34,829 bases of DNA from JACVRW01 sp035705985 (GTDB lineage Bacteria; Actinomycetota; Thermoleophilia; Solirubrobacterales; Thermoleophilaceae): NCBI GenBank assembly GCA_035705985.1, contig DASSVP010000036.1, positions 1-34,829 of the forward strand, in the 5' to 3' direction. A program made the position numbers and the translations under genes. The notes beneath the pieces were generated by a model. The model was not told where the DNA came from, ran no database searches, and saw nothing but the letters and a program-made list of their open reading frames with translations. Numbering within the stretch: position 1 is the first letter of the stretch; the number at the start of each line of letters is the position of its first letter. Of this stretch, positions 18,248 to 25,480 are shown one piece after another.

Positions 18248-19816
18248 ATGGGCGAGCTGGGTGCCTTCCTCCGCCTCGAGCGGGTGGGCTTCGAGAAGCG
18301 CGATCCCGAGGAGCGTGTCGAGGACTACAGGCAGTACTTCGACCTGCCCGACGACCGCACGCTCCGCGACCAGGGCGCCCGCTGCATGGACTGCGGCATC
18401 CCGTTCTGCCACGAGGGCTGCCCGCTGGGGAACCTGATCCCGGACTGGAACGACCTCGTCTACCGCGACCGCTGGCGCGACGCGATCGTGAAGCTGCATG
18501 CCACGAACAACTTCCCGGAGTTCACCGGGCTGATCTGCCCCGCCCCGTGCGAGTCGGCATGCGTGCTCGACATCAACGACGACGCGGTCACGATCGAGCA
18601 GATCGAGCTGGCCATCGTCACGCGCGCGTTCGACGAGGGCTGGATCCAGGCGGAGCCGCCCGAGACGCGCACGGGCCGGTCGGTCGCCGTGATCGGGTCC
18701 GGTCCCGCCGGCCTCGCGGTCGCGGCGGAGCTGAACAAGCTCGGCCACAGGGTCACTGTCTACGAGCGCGACGAGGCGCCCGGCGGCCTGCTCCGCTTCG
18801 GCGTGCCCGACGCGAAGCTCGAGAAGTGGATCATCGACCGGCGCGTGAAGCTGCTCGAGGACGAGGGGATCGAGTTCCGCTGCGATGTGGACGTAGGCCG
18901 TACGGTCAGCGCCGAGGAGCTCAGCCGCGAGCACGACGCGGTCGTTCTCGCGATCGGCTCGCGCGTGCACCGCGACCTCGACGTGCCCGGCCGGGAGCTC
19001 GCGGGCGTCCACTTCGCGATGGACTACCTCTACCAGCGCAACCGCGCGGTCGCCGCGATGGAGGGGCGCGCCTTCCGGCAGACGCCGCCCGGCCAGGTGA
19101 TCAGCGCGGAGGGCAAGCGCGTCGTTGTCGTGGGCGGTGGCGACACCGGCATGGACTGCATCTCGAACGCGCTGCGCGAGGGCGCGGAGGACGTGCTGAT
19201 GCTCGACGTCTACCCGCCGCTGCCGCCCGACGGCCGGCCGCCAGGCACCCCGTGGCCGCTGCCGCCGAAGCGCACGCCCACGACCTACGCGCTCGACGAG
19301 GGCGGCGACCGCCGCTTCGGCACCCAGGTGACCGCGCTGCGCGGCCTCGACGGCCGCGTGACGGGCGTGATGGGCCGCCGCGTCGAGGGCACCTCCTCGC
19401 GCGACCTCCACGCGATCCCGGGCAGCGAGTTCGAGGAGCGCGCGGACCTCGTGCTGATCGCGATCGGCTTCGACCACCCCGAGCACGATGGCGCGGTGGG
19501 GCAGCTGCGGCTCGACCTCGACAGGCGCGGGAACGTGAAGGCGCCCGTCTACGGCACCAAGGTCGAGGGCGTGTTCGCCTGCGGCGACGCGCGCACCGGC
19601 CAGTCGCTCGTCGTGACCGCGATCGCGGAGGGACGCCGCTGCGCCCGTGTCGTGGACCAGTACCTCGGCGGCTCCGGCGAGGTCCGCCGGATCAGCGCCG
19701 AGGCGATGTTCGCCTACGAGGACGGCGATCCGCACTCGCTCCGCCATCAGGCCGAGATCGCCCGCACCGTCACGGTTGGCGACGCCTTCTGGACCGGCCC
19801 GCGCGACGAGCGCTAG
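18248..19816 (+). CDS. gltD: Glutamate synthase small (beta) subunit
   Basis: GltD takes electrons from NADPH via FAD and passes them through [4Fe-4S] clusters to GltB. The 522-residue protein has the N-terminal Cys-rich domain (CMDCGIPFCHEGCP at 46-59 and CPAPCESACVL near 100), the FAD Rossmann motif VIGSGPAGLAVAAELNKLG, GGLLRFGVPDAKLEK, the NADPH Rossmann motif VVVGGGDTGMDC, and the C-terminal FACGDARTGQSLVV that closes the FAD site. All motifs are intact. The ATG at 18248 lies 3 bp behind the gltB stop. It is slightly longer than the typical 470-500 aa, mostly from the loop around residues 310-345 and the tail. Confidence 0.96.
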   Translation: MGELGAFLRLERVGFEKRDPEERVEDYRQYFDLPDDRTLRDQGARCMDCGIPFCHEGCPLGNLIPDWNDLVYRDRWRDAIVKLHATNNFPEFTGLICPAPCESACVLDINDDAVTIEQIELAIVTRAFDEGWIQAEPPETRTGRSVAVIGSGPAGLAVAAELNKLGHRVTVYERDEAPGGLLRFGVPDAKLEKWIIDRRVKLLEDEGIEFRCDVDVGRTVSAEELSREHDAVVLAIGSRVHRDLDVPGRELAGVHFAMDYLYQRNRAVAAMEGRAFRQTPPGQVISAEGKRVVVVGGGDTGMDCISNALREGAEDVLMLDVYPPLPPDGRPPGTPWPLPPKRTPTTYALDEGGDRRFGTQVTALRGLDGRVTGVMGRRVEGTSSRDLHAIPGSEFEERADLVLIAIGFDHPEHDGAVGQLRLDLDRRGNVKAPVYGTKVEGVFACGDARTGQSLVVTAIAEGRRCARVVDQYLGGSGEVRRISAEAMFAYEDGDPHSLRHQAEIARTVTVGDAFWTGPRDER

Positions 19817-19836
19817 CGGCAGTCCGGTAGTGCGGT

Positions 19837-19842
19837 TAGGGT
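19837..19842 (+). promoter_or_regulatory. -10-like hexamer for a leaderless LOX-like gene
   Basis: TAGGGT lies 6 nt upstream of ATG 19849, with no Shine-Dalgarno sequence between. The spacing matches the leaderless pattern seen at other genes in the window. No good -35 is visible. Confidence 0.35.
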
Positions 19843-19848
19843 CGGCGG

Positions 19849-20655
19849 ATGCTCACACGACGCCGACTCGCACTCGCTGTTGCCGCAGCGTCCATCGCCG
19901 GGCTGGCCCTGGCCGCGCTCGCCAGCGGCGGGAGGACGCCCACCGGGGGCGCCGGGCTCTACCCGGACCTCAGGACTGCGGCGCCGCACCACTTCACGGT
20001 GCAGAACACGCAGCAGGGCGAGTACCTGCGCTTCTCGAACCTGATCGTGAACCTGGGCGCCGGTGACCTGCGCCTCCGGCCCGAGCACGACCTCGCGACC
20101 AACACCACCACCGGGTACCAGGAGATCTTCGACGCCGACGGCAACATGGTCGTGAACAAGCCCGTGAGCGAGTTCGTCTTCCACCCCGCGCACAACCACT
20201 GGCACCTCGACCAGGTCGCCCTCTTCGAGATCCGCACGGCGAATGACGACGGCCGCGGGGGCGACATCGGGCCGGTCTTCTCGGGCGAGTCCCAGAAGAC
20301 GACCTTCTGCCTCATCGACGTTATCCAGATCGACACCAACTCGCCGACCGGCGACCGCACCTACTGGGACTGCTTCCCGGACGCGCACCAGGGCATCTCC
20401 GCGGGCTGGGGTGACCAGTACCACCACGCAACTCCCGGCCAGGAGCTCGAGATCACCGACGCGCAGCCGGGCGTCTACTACCTCGTCTCGACGGCCAACG
20501 AGGAGCAGGCCTTCCTCGAGTCGGACTACACGAACAACACCGCCTGGACGAGCTTCAGGGTGACGCGAGACAGCAAGGGCAACGCGAAGGTCGCCGAGGT
20601 CGCGAAGAGCCCGTGCTCCGGCGACATGTGCGGCGTCCAGCTCCCGAACCGCTGA
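19849..20655 (+). CDS. Secreted lysyl-oxidase-like protein, copper site intact
   Basis: A 268-residue exported protein with an Arg-rich n-region and hydrophobic signal (MLTRRRLALAVAAASIAGLA). It matches the catalytic domain of lysyl oxidases. HPAHNHWH (His112, 115, 117, 119) corresponds to the copper-talon motif of animal LOX, in which the last three His bind Cu(II). GESQKTTFCLID gives Lys150 and GWGDQYHHATPGQELEITD gives Tyr191, aligning with the Lys and Tyr that crosslink to form the lysine-tyrosylquinone cofactor. PGVYYLVSTAN ... ESDYTNN matches the LOX C-terminal segment. Extracellular amine oxidation is therefore plausible; the substrate is unknown. The alignment is by eye. It is followed by an SDR gene in a CTGA overlap. 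A divergent homologue lies at 27596. Confidence 0.82.
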   Translation: MLTRRRLALAVAAASIAGLALAALASGGRTPTGGAGLYPDLRTAAPHHFTVQNTQQGEYLRFSNLIVNLGAGDLRLRPEHDLATNTTTGYQEIFDADGNMVVNKPVSEFVFHPAHNHWHLDQVALFEIRTANDDGRGGDIGPVFSGESQKTTFCLIDVIQIDTNSPTGDRTYWDCFPDAHQGISAGWGDQYHHATPGQELEITDAQPGVYYLVSTANEEQAFLESDYTNNTAWTSFRVTRDSKGNAKVAEVAKSPCSGDMCGVQLPNR

Positions 20656-21599
20656 CCCAGGCATTCGTAACAGGCGGGTCTGGCTTCATCGGAGGCGCTC
20701 TGATCGAGCGCCTCCGATCTGAGGGCTGGGCCGTGCGCGCGCTCGCCCGCTCGGAGCGCGCGGCCGCGGCGGTCCGCGAGCGCGGCGCGGAGCCGGTCAT
20801 GGGCGATCTCGACGACCTTCACATCGAGGACTGCGAGGTCGCCTTTCATGCCGCCGCGAAGGTCGAGGACTTCGGCGATCCGGCCGATTTCGAGCGGGTC
20901 AACGTGCAGGGGACGCGAAACGTGGTGGCTGCCTGCAGGGCCGCGGGCGTGCGGCGGTTGGTGCATGTGAGCACGGAGGCCGCTCTGATGGCCGGGCAGC
21001 CGTTGGTGGAGGTGGACGAGAGCGCCCCGCTGAGGCCGGACTCGCCGGCGCTGTACTCGGCGTCGAAGGCGAGGGCGGAGGAGATGGTTCGTGGGGCCGA
21101 CCTGGAGACCGTGATCGTCCGGCCGCGCTTCGTGTGGGGCAAGGGCGACACCACGCTGCTGCCCGCGCTCATCGAAATGGTTCGGGCCGGCCGCTTCCGC
21201 TGGGTCGGCGACGGGCGCCACCTCACAGCGACGACGCACGTGGACAACACGGTCGAGGGCCTGTGGCTCGCCGCGACCCGCGGCCCTGCGGGCGGCGTCT
21301 ATTTCGTCACGGACGGCGAGCCGGTGGTCTTCCGGGAGTTCCTCACCCGGCTGCTCGGAACACAGGGCGTGGAGATCCCCGACAAGTCGGTCCCGCCGGG
21401 CGTGGCGCGCGCCGCGGCGGCCACGGCCGAGCGCGCTTGGCGGTTGCTCCGGCGCCCGGGCTCGCCGCCGCTCACGCGCTTCGCCGTGTGGGTCTCCTCG
21501 CAGGAGTGCACGATCGACATCTCACGCGCGGAGCGCGAGCTGGGCTACCGCCCGGTGACCTCGCGGGAGGCTGGGCTCGAAGAGCTCAGCCGGTCGTAG
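20652..21599 (+). CDS. NAD-dependent epimerase/dehydratase (extended SDR); probable CTG start
   Basis: A 315-residue extended short-chain dehydrogenase. The N-terminal VTGGSGFIGGAL is the TGxxGxxG nucleotide loop, and the acidic residue in GDLDD follows. The active-site YSASK gives the YxxxK pair and HVSTEA the Ser, and VRPRFVWGKGD is the usual substrate-loop region. It resembles 3-beta-hydroxysteroid dehydrogenase/isomerase-like or sugar epimerase members; the substrate cannot be told. Conventional starts GTG 20613 or 20628 add Arg-rich residues from inside the LOX gene, whereas CTG 20652 gives MTQAFVTGGSGFIGG, a normal family N-terminus, and overlaps the LOX stop as CTGA. The CTG choice is inference. 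Its 3' end overlaps the FHA gene by 14 bp (convergent). Confidence 0.88.
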   Translation: MTQAFVTGGSGFIGGALIERLRSEGWAVRALARSERAAAAVRERGAEPVMGDLDDLHIEDCEVAFHAAAKVEDFGDPADFERVNVQGTRNVVAACRAAGVRRLVHVSTEAALMAGQPLVEVDESAPLRPDSPALYSASKARAEEMVRGADLETVIVRPRFVWGKGDTTLLPALIEMVRAGRFRWVGDGRHLTATTHVDNTVEGLWLAATRGPAGGVYFVTDGEPVVFREFLTRLLGTQGVEIPDKSVPPGVARAAAATAERAWRLLRRPGSPPLTRFAVWVSSQECTIDISRAERELGYRPVTSREAGLEELSRS

Positions 21600-22146
21600 C
21601 CGTGGTGGCGGCGCCGTCACGCGCGCCGACCACGTTCACGAAGAACAGCGTGAACCGCCCGATCGAGATCTCGTCGCCGTCCTCGAGCTCAGCGAGCTCG
21701 ACGCGGTCGCCGTTCCGGAACACGCCGTTCAGGCTGCGGTCGTCGAGGATGCGCGCGCCCGCGTCGTCGCGGTAGAGCAGCGCGTGCCGGCGCGAGACCG
21801 TGGGGTCGTCGAAGCGCACGTGTGCGGAGAGGCTACGGCCGATCCGTGTCCACCCGTCCTGCAGGGGGAAGACGCGGACGCGCTCGTCGTCCTCGAACGC
21901 GAGGTAGTCGCCGTCGCGCACGAGCGCCGCGCGCGCCTCCGCCAGCCAGTCGGGCGCGCCCTCCGTTCCATGTCGCAGCGGCCGCCGGATCGACTCGCCG
22001 AAGAGCGAGGCGCGGCGGAAGCTCTCGCCTCCGCATTCGGGGCATGACGGGACCTGGTCGCGTTCGTGCAGGGCGATGCCAAAACCGCAAGAGTCGCACC
22101 TGAAGGACCCGGCACCAGCGAGCGTGCCGGCGTTGAAGGCTTCCAT
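21586..22146 (-). CDS. Zinc-ribbon and FHA-domain protein
   Basis: A 186-residue cytoplasmic protein. The N-terminus holds a C4 zinc ribbon: Cys17 and Cys20 (CDSC), Cys35 and Cys38 (CPEC). The C-terminal half (about 92-172) is a forkhead-associated domain with GRS (103-105), SRRH (118-121) and LNG (139-141), the residues that bind phosphothreonine peptides. It is therefore probably a phospho-dependent adaptor downstream of a Ser/Thr kinase, though no kinase or phosphatase gene is in the window. The ATG at 22146 is preceded by a purine-rich GAGGAGAG stretch, so it uses a leader; a possible promoter (TTGGTG, 16 nt, TACCAT) ends at 22181. An upstream in-frame start would add 17 residues but skips this site. 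Confidence 0.85.
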   Translation of the reverse strand: MEAFNAGTLAGAGSFRCDSCGFGIALHERDQVPSCPECGGESFRRASLFGESIRRPLRHGTEGAPDWLAEARAALVRDGDYLAFEDDERVRVFPLQDGWTRIGRSLSAHVRFDDPTVSRRHALLYRDDAGARILDDRSLNGVFRNGDRVELAELEDGDEISIGRFTLFFVNVVGARDGAATTATTG

Positions 22147-22211
22147 CGGGGTTTCTCTCCTCGGGGGGTGGGGGTCCTGGATGGTATCGATAGTCACGAG
22201 ATCACCAAGTG

Positions 22212-22238
22212 AAAAGTCCGCTAATAGCGGGCTTTTTT
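22212..22238. terminator. Bidirectional intrinsic terminator hairpin between divergent genes
   Basis: An 11-bp stem (22212-22222 with 22226-22236, one G-U pair) and a 3-nt loop AAT end in six Ts on the plus strand and a run of As on the left, so it would terminate in both directions. It is the clearest rho-independent terminator in the window, yet it lies between divergently oriented starts at 22146 and 22329. It may stop antisense read-through from the neighbouring convergent genes, or end a small RNA. Confidence 0.7.
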
Positions 22239-22328
22239 CGTTCTGGGCGAAGGCGGAGTACCCAATCGAGGTGCCGCCTACTCATCTGGGTCGGGAGGAG
22301 CTTCGCGCGCCCCTCCGAAGAGGTTTCC

Positions 22329-22571
22329 ATGCCGGAACTTGCCGCCATGCTCGTGCGCAGCAGCATCGGGACGCTGGCTCAGACGGATTCCTCCTGCGCG
22401 GACTGCCGGCGGACGCCGCTCGCGGGCGAATGCTTGCATGAGCTCGACGGCGGCCGCAACCTCTGCGATCTGTGCTTCGCGCGCCTGCCCGAGGAGCGCC
22501 GCCTCGCGGTGCGCACGGAGCGGGTCCACGCCAGCGAGCGCCGGCTCGCGGTCGTCCGCCGCGCGGCCTAG
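22329..22571 (+). CDS. Small Cys-rich protein, probable zinc binder
   Basis: An 80-residue protein. Five cysteines are visible: CADC (23 and 26), Cys35, and CDLC (46 and 49). The two CxxC pairs would form a zinc ribbon or treble-clef-like site. The C-terminus is a basic, probably helical tail (EERRLAVRTERVHASERRLAVV). The ATG at 22329 has AAGAGG just upstream. A longer in-frame start at 22209 would begin inside the terminator hairpin and is not favoured. I do not recognise a named family. It is divergent from the zinc-ribbon/FHA gene across a 182-bp gap, and the SRPBCC gene follows after 38 bp. Confidence 0.65.
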   Translation: MPELAAMLVRSSIGTLAQTDSSCADCRRTPLAGECLHELDGGRNLCDLCFARLPEERRLAVRTERVHASERRLAVVRRAA

Positions 22572-22594
22572 CCTGGCCCGCCCCGCGCTGCAGG

Positions 22595-22600
22595 TACGAT
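22595..22600 (+). promoter_or_regulatory. -10-like hexamer upstream of the SRPBCC gene
   Basis: TACGAT is 9 nt upstream of ATG 22610 with no ribosome-binding site between, consistent with a leaderless mRNA. No clear -35 is seen. Confidence 0.35.
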
Positions 22601-22609
22601 GCCGCGCGC

Positions 22610-23146
22610 ATGCGCGAGGTAACCGTGTCCACGACCATCTCCGCTCCTCGCGAGGACGTGTTCGACTTCGTCTGCGACCTCGCCCTCCGCCCGACCTACG
22701 CGGACCACTATCTCGACGACTACCGGCTCGCGCGCGTGGACACCGTCGGCGTGGGGGCGGCGGCCCGCTTCCGGCTGGACGGCTGGCTCTCGAACGAGTA
22801 CGCCGAGCTGACGATCACGAAGGCCGAGCGGCCGCGGCAGATCATCGAGGAGATCCGGGTGGGCCGCCGGGGACGAAGCCGCGCCGTTGCGGTATACGAC
22901 TTCGAGCGCGAGTCCGCGCACGTGACGCGCGTGCAGCTCACCACATACGGCGAGCCGGCCACGAGGGTCGACCGCTTCAGGCAGTTCGGGGCCCCGACCT
23001 GGATGCGCCGGAAGACGAAGAAGGCGCTCGACCGGCTGCGGATGGTGTTCGAGGAGCCGGACCGCGTGGAGACGAAGCGCGCGACCATCGCGGGGTTCGA
23101 GCCCGAGAAGGCCGCCCGCTTCGGCGTGCACGTCGGCCGGAGCTAA
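22610..23146 (+). CDS. SRPBCC (polyketide cyclase/START-like) protein
   Basis: A 178-residue cytoplasmic protein. The start REVTVSTTISAPREDVFDFVCDLALRPTYADHY is typical of the SRPBCC helix-grip fold, where Ixaxxexvfxfv begins the first strand and helix. The sequence then gives alternating strands and a long C-terminal helix (APTWMRRKTKKALDRLRMVFEE). Such proteins bind hydrophobic ligands; the ligand is unknown. About 20 residues past that helix are non-conserved and basic. It is followed after 1 bp by the lipoprotein gene, so the two are probably co-transcribed. Confidence 0.82.
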   Translation: MREVTVSTTISAPREDVFDFVCDLALRPTYADHYLDDYRLARVDTVGVGAAARFRLDGWLSNEYAELTITKAERPRQIIEEIRVGRRGRSRAVAVYDFERESAHVTRVQLTTYGEPATRVDRFRQFGAPTWMRRKTKKALDRLRMVFEEPDRVETKRATIAGFEPEKAARFGVHVGRS

Positions 23147-23147
23147 T

Positions 23148-23723
23148 ATGCCCGCCCGCATGCCGCGCCGCCTCCTGATGCTGCTGTGCGTCGCCTGCCT
23201 CTCGGCCGGCGCGGCGGCCTGCGGCAACGCCGACGAGGAGCCGGGCGTGGACCATCCGGCCCGCGAGGGCCTCGCGCTCGATCTCGACGGGGCGGCGTAC
23301 AACGTGTTCATCACGCGCCAGCTGAACCCGCGCATCACACCGGACGAGGCGTACGTCGAGGAGGGCACCGAGGCCGAGCCGGACGAGACGCTCTACGGAG
23401 TCTTCATCCAGGTGTGCAACCCGGCCGACGAGGACGGCGACGCGGTGTCCACCCGCCCGGTCGACGCCTTCAAGATCGTGGACAACCAGGGCAACGAGTT
23501 CGAGCCCGAGGAGCTCCCCGAGGACAACCAGTTCGCCTACCACCCGGACGAGCTGCTCCCTCAGGAGTGCATCCCGAAGGCGGGCAGCGTCGCCCAGCTC
23601 GGCCCCACGGCCGGGTCCATGCTGCTGTTCCGGCTGCCGCTCGCGAACACCGAGTACCGCCCGCTCGAGCTGGAGCTCGAGGGCGAGGGCGACGAGCACC
23701 TCGCATTCGAGCTCGACATCTAG
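23148..23723 (+). CDS. Probable lipoprotein with DUF4352-like domain
   Basis: A 191-residue protein with a signal peptide (MPARMPRRLLMLLCVACLSAGAAAC) ending in a weak lipobox, AAAC, with Cys25 as the likely lipidated residue. The mature part is very acidic. The central segment ETLYGVFIQVCNPADEDG and the later FKIVDNQGNEFEPEEL resemble the immunoglobulin-like DUF4352 pattern of Gram-positive lipoproteins, by eye. Two cysteines (in VCNP and QECIP) could form a disulfide. ATG 23160 (MPRRLL) is an alternative start. It is the second gene after the SRPBCC gene, 1 bp away. Function unknown. Confidence 0.72.
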   Translation: MPARMPRRLLMLLCVACLSAGAAACGNADEEPGVDHPAREGLALDLDGAAYNVFITRQLNPRITPDEAYVEEGTEAEPDETLYGVFIQVCNPADEDGDAVSTRPVDAFKIVDNQGNEFEPEELPEDNQFAYHPDELLPQECIPKAGSVAQLGPTAGSMLLFRLPLANTEYRPLELELEGEGDEHLAFELDI

Positions 23724-23745
23724 CCTGAGCGAAATGCATCGCTCT

Positions 23746-23766
23746 GCACCGGGCGCCGCCCGGTGC
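23746..23766. terminator. GC-rich hairpin between convergent genes
   Basis: GCACCGGGC (23746-23754) and GCCCGGTGC (23758-23766) are perfect complements with a 3-nt loop. It sits in the 48-bp gap between the lipoprotein stop and the PBP stop, so it could terminate both transcripts. There is no T tract, so Rho or another factor may be required. Confidence 0.55.
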
Positions 23767-23771
23767 TTGCG

Positions 23772-25460
23772 CTACGGCTCGATCGCGGTATCCAGCACGA
23801 CCCGGGCCGCTGGTGCGGCCGTCTCGCCGCCCGCTCCCGCGCGCACGAGCAACACGGCCACCGCGATCCGCGGCTTTCTCGCCGGCGCGTAGGCGGTGAA
23901 CCATGCGTCGGTGTTCGTGGGGTCCGGCGGGAGCGTCTCGCCGGTCTCGGGGTCGCGCGTGTCCTCCAGCTCGGCCGTGCCGGTCTTGCCGGCCACCTGA
24001 ACGTCCGGAAGCGCCGCCGCGGTGCCCGTGCCGTACTCCACGACGTCCGTCATCAGCGAGCCGATCGTGCGCGCCACGCGGGGCGAGGTCACGCGTGTCC
24101 CCCGGGGCCGCCGCTGGACGGTGAGCCTCGGTGGGAAGCGGACGCCCCGCATCGCGATCGTCTGCGCCACCGAGGCCATCTGGAGCGGAGTGGCGAGCGT
24201 CTCGAACTGCCCGATCGCGGTGGAGGCGACCTCGAGCGGGGTGTCGATGCCGGCCGCGCGGGGCAGAGTGCTCGGCACCTCGCCGGGGATCGTCGCGGGC
24301 GCGTTCCACCCGTAGCGCTCGGCCGCGTCGACGAGCCCCTCGGCCGTGACCTCGACGCCCAGCGGCGCGAACACGGAGTTGCACGAGTGGGCGAACGAGT
24401 TCCGGAAGGTGCCCCCGCAGCTCTCGCCGTTCGCGTTTTCGAGCTCCACGCCGTCGATCAGCGCGAAGGTCTCCACGGGGAACTCGGTCGTGGGCTTCAC
24501 GACCCCGCGCTCCAGAGCCGCCGTGGTCGTGACGATCTTGAAGGTCGAGCCGGGGGGCTGGGGCGCCGAGAACGCGATCCCGGCGAGGGCGCGCACCTCA
24601 CCGGTGCGCGGGTCGAGCGCGGCGACGCCGCCGAGGCGCCCGGCGAGGCCCACCACGGCGGCTTCCTGGAGGCGCGTGTCGATCGTGGTCGCGACTTCGC
24701 GGGCCGCGCGGGGGCGCGCGCGGGCGAGCACGCGTCCGCCCGCGATCAGCTCACCGCCGGGACGGCCGCGCAGCCGCTTCTCGAATACCTCCTCGAGGCC
24801 GCTCTGCCCGACCGGCCAGTCCGGCGGGAAGCCGCGCGCGTACAGCGCGGCGCGCTCCTCGGGCGCCTCCTCGGGCTCCATTTCGCCCGCGATCGAGTCG
24901 GCGATACCCACCAGCGGGGAGGTGCGCGAGGTCGCCGCGCCCTCGGCGAGCACCTTCCCGTCGCGCGAGCGGAGCGTCGCGCGAACCGGCGGTGCGCTCG
25001 TCCTCGTGAGCCGCTCGCCCGCCCGTAGCTCCGGGAAGACGAGGCGCGGCTGCCAGTCGACGCGGTCGCCCGAGACCGGGACGCTGAGCTCGCCGCGCAG
25101 GCTGCCGAATATCCGCGTGTCGAGTACCACCGGGACCGTCACCGTGTCGCCGCTCGCGTCCGCGACGTCCTCGAAGTCGACCGCCCGGAGCGTCGCGGCG
25201 CTGGCCGCGCGGCGGTAGGCGCGCCTGAAGCGGTCGAGCGGGAACCGCCGCCTCGCCGCCGGCGTCACGAGCCGGTGCATCGAGCGCAGGTCGCCGCGCT
25301 CCCACGCCGCGGTGAATTCACGAACCGCGCGCTCACCCGGGCTCTGGGTGTTCGCGCCGACGATCGCCCCGGCCAGCACCGACACTGCGGCGAGGCCGCC
25401 GAGCGAGGGCATGGCTCGGTGAGTGATGCGCCGGCGGCGCTCGGGGGGAATCGTCTTCAC
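23772..25460 (-). CDS. Class B penicillin-binding protein with MecA_N domain
   Basis: A 562-residue transpeptidase that crosslinks peptidoglycan outside the membrane. An N-terminal anchor (about 18-36) is followed by a MecA_N/NTF2-like domain (about 42-145, beginning GERAVREFTAAWERGDLRSMHRL), a dimerisation region, and the transpeptidase domain. The active-site triad of motifs is intact: SxxK at Ser305-Lys308 in PPGSTFKIVTT, SxN at Ser359-Asn361 in AHSCNSVF, and KTG at 492-494 in VAGKTGTAEL. The dimerisation part is shorter than in PBP2a, and the whole is short for the class. The GTG start at 25460 has no Shine-Dalgarno sequence. It is divergent from the MarP-like protease with 20 bp between starts, so the two cell-envelope genes probably share a promoter region. 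Confidence 0.93.
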   Translation of the reverse strand: MKTIPPERRRRITHRAMPSLGGLAAVSVLAGAIVGANTQSPGERAVREFTAAWERGDLRSMHRLVTPAARRRFPLDRFRRAYRRAASAATLRAVDFEDVADASGDTVTVPVVLDTRIFGSLRGELSVPVSGDRVDWQPRLVFPELRAGERLTRTSAPPVRATLRSRDGKVLAEGAATSRTSPLVGIADSIAGEMEPEEAPEERAALYARGFPPDWPVGQSGLEEVFEKRLRGRPGGELIAGGRVLARARPRAAREVATTIDTRLQEAAVVGLAGRLGGVAALDPRTGEVRALAGIAFSAPQPPGSTFKIVTTTAALERGVVKPTTEFPVETFALIDGVELENANGESCGGTFRNSFAHSCNSVFAPLGVEVTAEGLVDAAERYGWNAPATIPGEVPSTLPRAAGIDTPLEVASTAIGQFETLATPLQMASVAQTIAMRGVRFPPRLTVQRRPRGTRVTSPRVARTIGSLMTDVVEYGTGTAAALPDVQVAGKTGTAELEDTRDPETGETLPPDPTNTDAWFTAYAPARKPRIAVAVLLVRAGAGGETAAPAARVVLDTAIEP

Positions 25461-25480
25461 GGGAGAGGGACCGCTACCCG

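Noticed and set aside
22147..22328. tRNA or riboswitch in the gap with the AT-rich hairpin
   Set aside because: The hairpin is a plain 11-bp stem with a 3-nt loop and T tract. No cloverleaf arms, CCA end or recognisable riboswitch core could be found.
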